Below are positions 61,701 through 64,000 of a DNA stretch of 64,000 nucleotides, one piece after another. Under the pieces are notes generated by a model that had not been told where the DNA came from, did not search any database, and saw only the letters and a list, made by a program, of their open reading frames with translations. Both the position numbers and the translations under genes were made by a program. Every line of letters starts with the position of its first letter. The first letter of the stretch is position 1. Source of the DNA: Paramacrobiotus metropolitanus (Eukaryota; Tardigrada; Eutardigrada; Parachela; Macrobiotidae); assembly GCF_019649055.1 (NCBI RefSeq), contig NW_026570301.1, positions 124,001 to 188,000 of the forward strand, in the 5' to 3' direction.

Positions 61701-63565
61701 AAATTAAAAAATAAAAAAATAAAAAAATAAAAAAGAACTAAAAAAATTGATAAAACAATAAACCAATAAAATAAGGAGGGGAAAATCGAGTGGAATATTC
61801 TAAGCTAACAACCAATCACAGCCTATAACAAGCACAACCCATCTTGATGACGCGCAGAGTCCCTGACCCCTCCCATACCTATCAAATCTCCCGTAGACTT
61901 TTGCTCGGATCTACCCTTTACATCGGAACGCTGTCGTCCCGCTTCGTAGAAAAATATCAAGCGTTAAGTCGCTTATGCAGCGAATAACAAATAAAGTTTG
62001 AAATACTCTTGTGTAAGACTTTTTGTCATTATTAATTTTATTCTTCTGCAATGAGATATCACTTACTGAATTAATTATATTAGCGCAAGGGATCTAGAAT
62101 GAGAGACTTCATTGGCTGCCATCCATTAAATGCAGATCTCCAATAGGCGGATATCCTTTAGAAGTGGCGGTAATCCTTAATCGGACTTATAATTAGCCTT
62201 AAGTTAAGAAGAAAACCCAGGCCAGTGAACCTGCCTTACCACCCCGGGTGGAGGGTGCCGATGTGGCTGAATAGTAAGCTTACCGCATGTACCGCGCATA
62301 TAAGTATACGCGCATAGAAGTATAAGTATTGCATGTTCAGCCACAATATCACAGTCTAGCCGGGTGCACGGCCACAGGAGCACAAGAGAGTGGTCAAAAT
62401 CTTTTCGGTTTTTCCTTTCTACGCACTTAATTCTCACACAGCTTGTAAGCCATGATGCGTAAATAAAATAACTATTCTTTTAGGCCCCGTTATGTGGGAC
62501 TGTATTGCAAGTACAGTGTACAGGAACATCGGGTTCAACTTATGGTTGACTGGCGACCATAGTGACGTTACAAGGAAGCTAATTGGACAGGATGTGATAC
62601 AATATATGGAAGTAATTTTTCGCTCCGTACAGGCAAAAAAACAGACAGGAAAGCTTTTTTGACTACTGCTGAATTACTTAACCTTTATTCCAGACAGTCT
62701 CTGTACAAAAATGCGATACACAGTTGGCATCTAATGGTAAGCTTCAGTCTTGAATAATGTTACATGATAAATCCCGAACGTTGAACGTTTAGTCGGTTTA
62801 GGGTTTTATCCTATCGTTGTACGAGGCAATATTTATTCGTGGTAAAGAGCGATATCAAAGGCAGCCCGCTACTTCTCGTTGCAACTATGAAAGAACTCCT
62901 TTATTATAACGCTGCATTAAGCGTATAAGCTATTGAATATTTATGAAGATGAAACACCAAAAGATTCGGCAGATACCGGTATAGACATACCGGTATACCG
63001 GCAAAAATATCGATTCAGTTTAATGTGGTCAGGCTGACACCGGCCCATGACATTAATTACGTAGATAGATAAAACTGCCGTTGCTGAGAAGTTTACAACT
63101 CTTCATTAAAATTAATATTCTCAGGTGAATTACGGTGCTTACCAAACAGGTATACATAGGCTGCTTGAGAAACCTGGATTTATATGCCACCAGGATAAGC
63201 AGGACATTGCCGGACACTCCCAGGAAGAAAATGGCTGAGTGCACCGTGGTGGCAATAATGCGATACATCAGCGTCAACTCGTTAACAGGCTCTTCAAATG
63301 GAAACACCTCCAAAGAAAAGTTGGAAAGCTTAGCCATCATTTTTCCCAGGTAAAGTGATAAATTGCTTTCGTCGGCTTGGGAAATGTTAGCTAGCTGGTC
63401 ATAAATTCCTAAGAGGAGGTCGAGCTCATCTTCGGTTAAAGGTGAGGTCAGGGAGGTCATGTCGTTTGTCAGTTGAGCCGGGTATACCGGCGACATACTG
63501 AGGATTATTAAAGAAAATGTGCAATAATATCGGCTACAATGCCGTAGTGCAGCTACAGCGCTCAT
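58753..63565 (-). CDS. TRH-receptor-like GPCR, paralog B
   Basis: Same architecture as paralog A on the opposite strand. Exons: 63565-63143 (141 codons), 61271-61117 (155 nt, as in A), 59599-59083 (517 nt versus 520) and 58978-58753 (226 nt, as in A), with identical phases. The last donor gtatgt sits at the homologous place; unspliced, the frame stops at 58739. Signal peptide ends near PVYPA; ectodomain sites NIS, NLS and NFS; TM1 SGNVLLIL; TM3 FLNFFGIN; LERYIAICRPLFAR; SPWLGL; REICDF; AWLPFR; NPLLY. The third loop differs most. Intron 2 holds a foldback element at 60130-60812. No disabling lesion was seen. The terminal few-residue exon was not identified. Confidence 0.82.
60130..60812. mobile_element. 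Foldback element, AAGTGGCC family, second copy
   Basis: Left arm from GGGAAGTGGCC with CATGGTGCCAAA and CGCGCACTCCCAACACA. The right arm has TTTGTGCGCGCAACATCC, GGGAGGGCGCGAAAG and ends near TTGCCACTTTC. The arms correspond to those at 29746-30422 but are more diverged. The centre (60270-60630) differs. It lies in intron 2 of receptor B. Confidence 0.7.
61671..61740 (+). repeat. A-rich tract
   Basis: Runs of A broken by single T or G, with AAATAAAAAAAT-type units, in intron 1 of receptor B. Low complexity only. Confidence 0.85.
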
Positions 63566-64000
63566 TGTGACAGTGGGTGATAACTATAATTTCCGCTTCT
63601 TGTGAGCTCCGTGGCTTAGGCTTATTCTGGTAAAATCGCACCGGTGATCACAAATCAAGGGAATAAGACGCCATTCAAATCCATTAGTCGGCATATAAAC
63701 GTGGAAGTTAACGTTATCTGGGATGCACGACGGAACAGGCGACCACTGCAAGCTAGCGCAACCGTAATGTGAGACCAGGAAAGGGGGGTATGCAACTCCA
63801 GAGTATACTGCAGCGTATCCAGATTACTTATTGATTTTTTACCAGTTACACGTGCTCATTACGATCAAAATCGACGTCGCCCGGTTGGCTGCAACATGAT
63901 GATGCAAATGCAACAAAATCTTCCTTTCTAGACTGCGCTACAGTCTAGAAAGAAAGCGCTACAGTCACGTGCTCATGCATGATACTCTCATCATTCTATG
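63566..64000. other. Upstream of receptor B, no gene seen
   Basis: This is the 5' flank of the minus-strand receptor. A hairpin with 11-bp arms, TTTCTAGACTG and CAGTCTAGAAA, lies at 63925-63951. CACGTGCTCAT occurs twice (near 63847 and 63977). A promoter could not be defined. Confidence 0.4.

Overview
The window is animal nuclear DNA. Its genes are multi-exon with GT-AG introns, and they encode metazoan families: H-NOX soluble guanylate cyclases, peptide-type rhodopsin-family GPCRs and a PP1 glycogen-targeting subunit. Most of the remaining DNA is repeats. A protostome invertebrate is likely. A tardigrade is my low-confidence guess, because no marker in the window decides the species.

Layout. 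1-4.3 kb: a 137-bp satellite array with a head-to-head inversion at its left edge. 6.06-7.09 kb (-): a single-exon GPCR with an in-frame TAG and a frameshift. 7.1-13.4 kb: non-coding, with a mariner-type MITE, an 84-bp tandem repeat and a long TA tract. 13.5-14.45 kb (+): the PP1 glycogen-targeting subunit. 16.95-20.82 kb: a decayed gag cassette (-) with one LTR-like end, bracketed by an exact 213-bp duplication. 21.18-35.71 kb (+): a soluble guanylate cyclase. I placed 14 exons, and its introns hold a MITE with a TTAT duplication, a hAT-type element with an 8-bp target duplication, a DIRS/Ngaro-like element with split direct repeats, and nested foldbacks. 37.2-38.1 kb (-): a four-helix membrane protein with an in-frame TAG. 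38.14-43.85 kb: a 5.7-kb foldback transposon whose arms carry 105-bp tandem repeats. 44.3-45.3 kb (-): a dead LINE reverse transcriptase. 46.3-46.6 kb (-): a lone first exon of a second guanylate cyclase. 51.2-55.8 kb (+) and 58.75-63.57 kb (-): two tail-to-tail TRH-receptor-like GPCR paralogs with identical exon layout.

How the genes relate. The cyclase keeps the heme-pocket residues and the guanine-binding residues but lacks both metal-binding aspartates, which is the pattern of a classical beta subunit needing an alpha partner. The two TRHR-like genes come from an inverted duplication. No operon-like organisation, tRNA, rRNA or CRISPR was seen. The most unusual material is the repeat architecture, chiefly the split-direct-repeat element, the foldback with 35-codon repeats in its arms and the 213-bp duplication. 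Exon boundaries were placed by eye from splice signals, reading phase and remembered family consensus. No searches were run.
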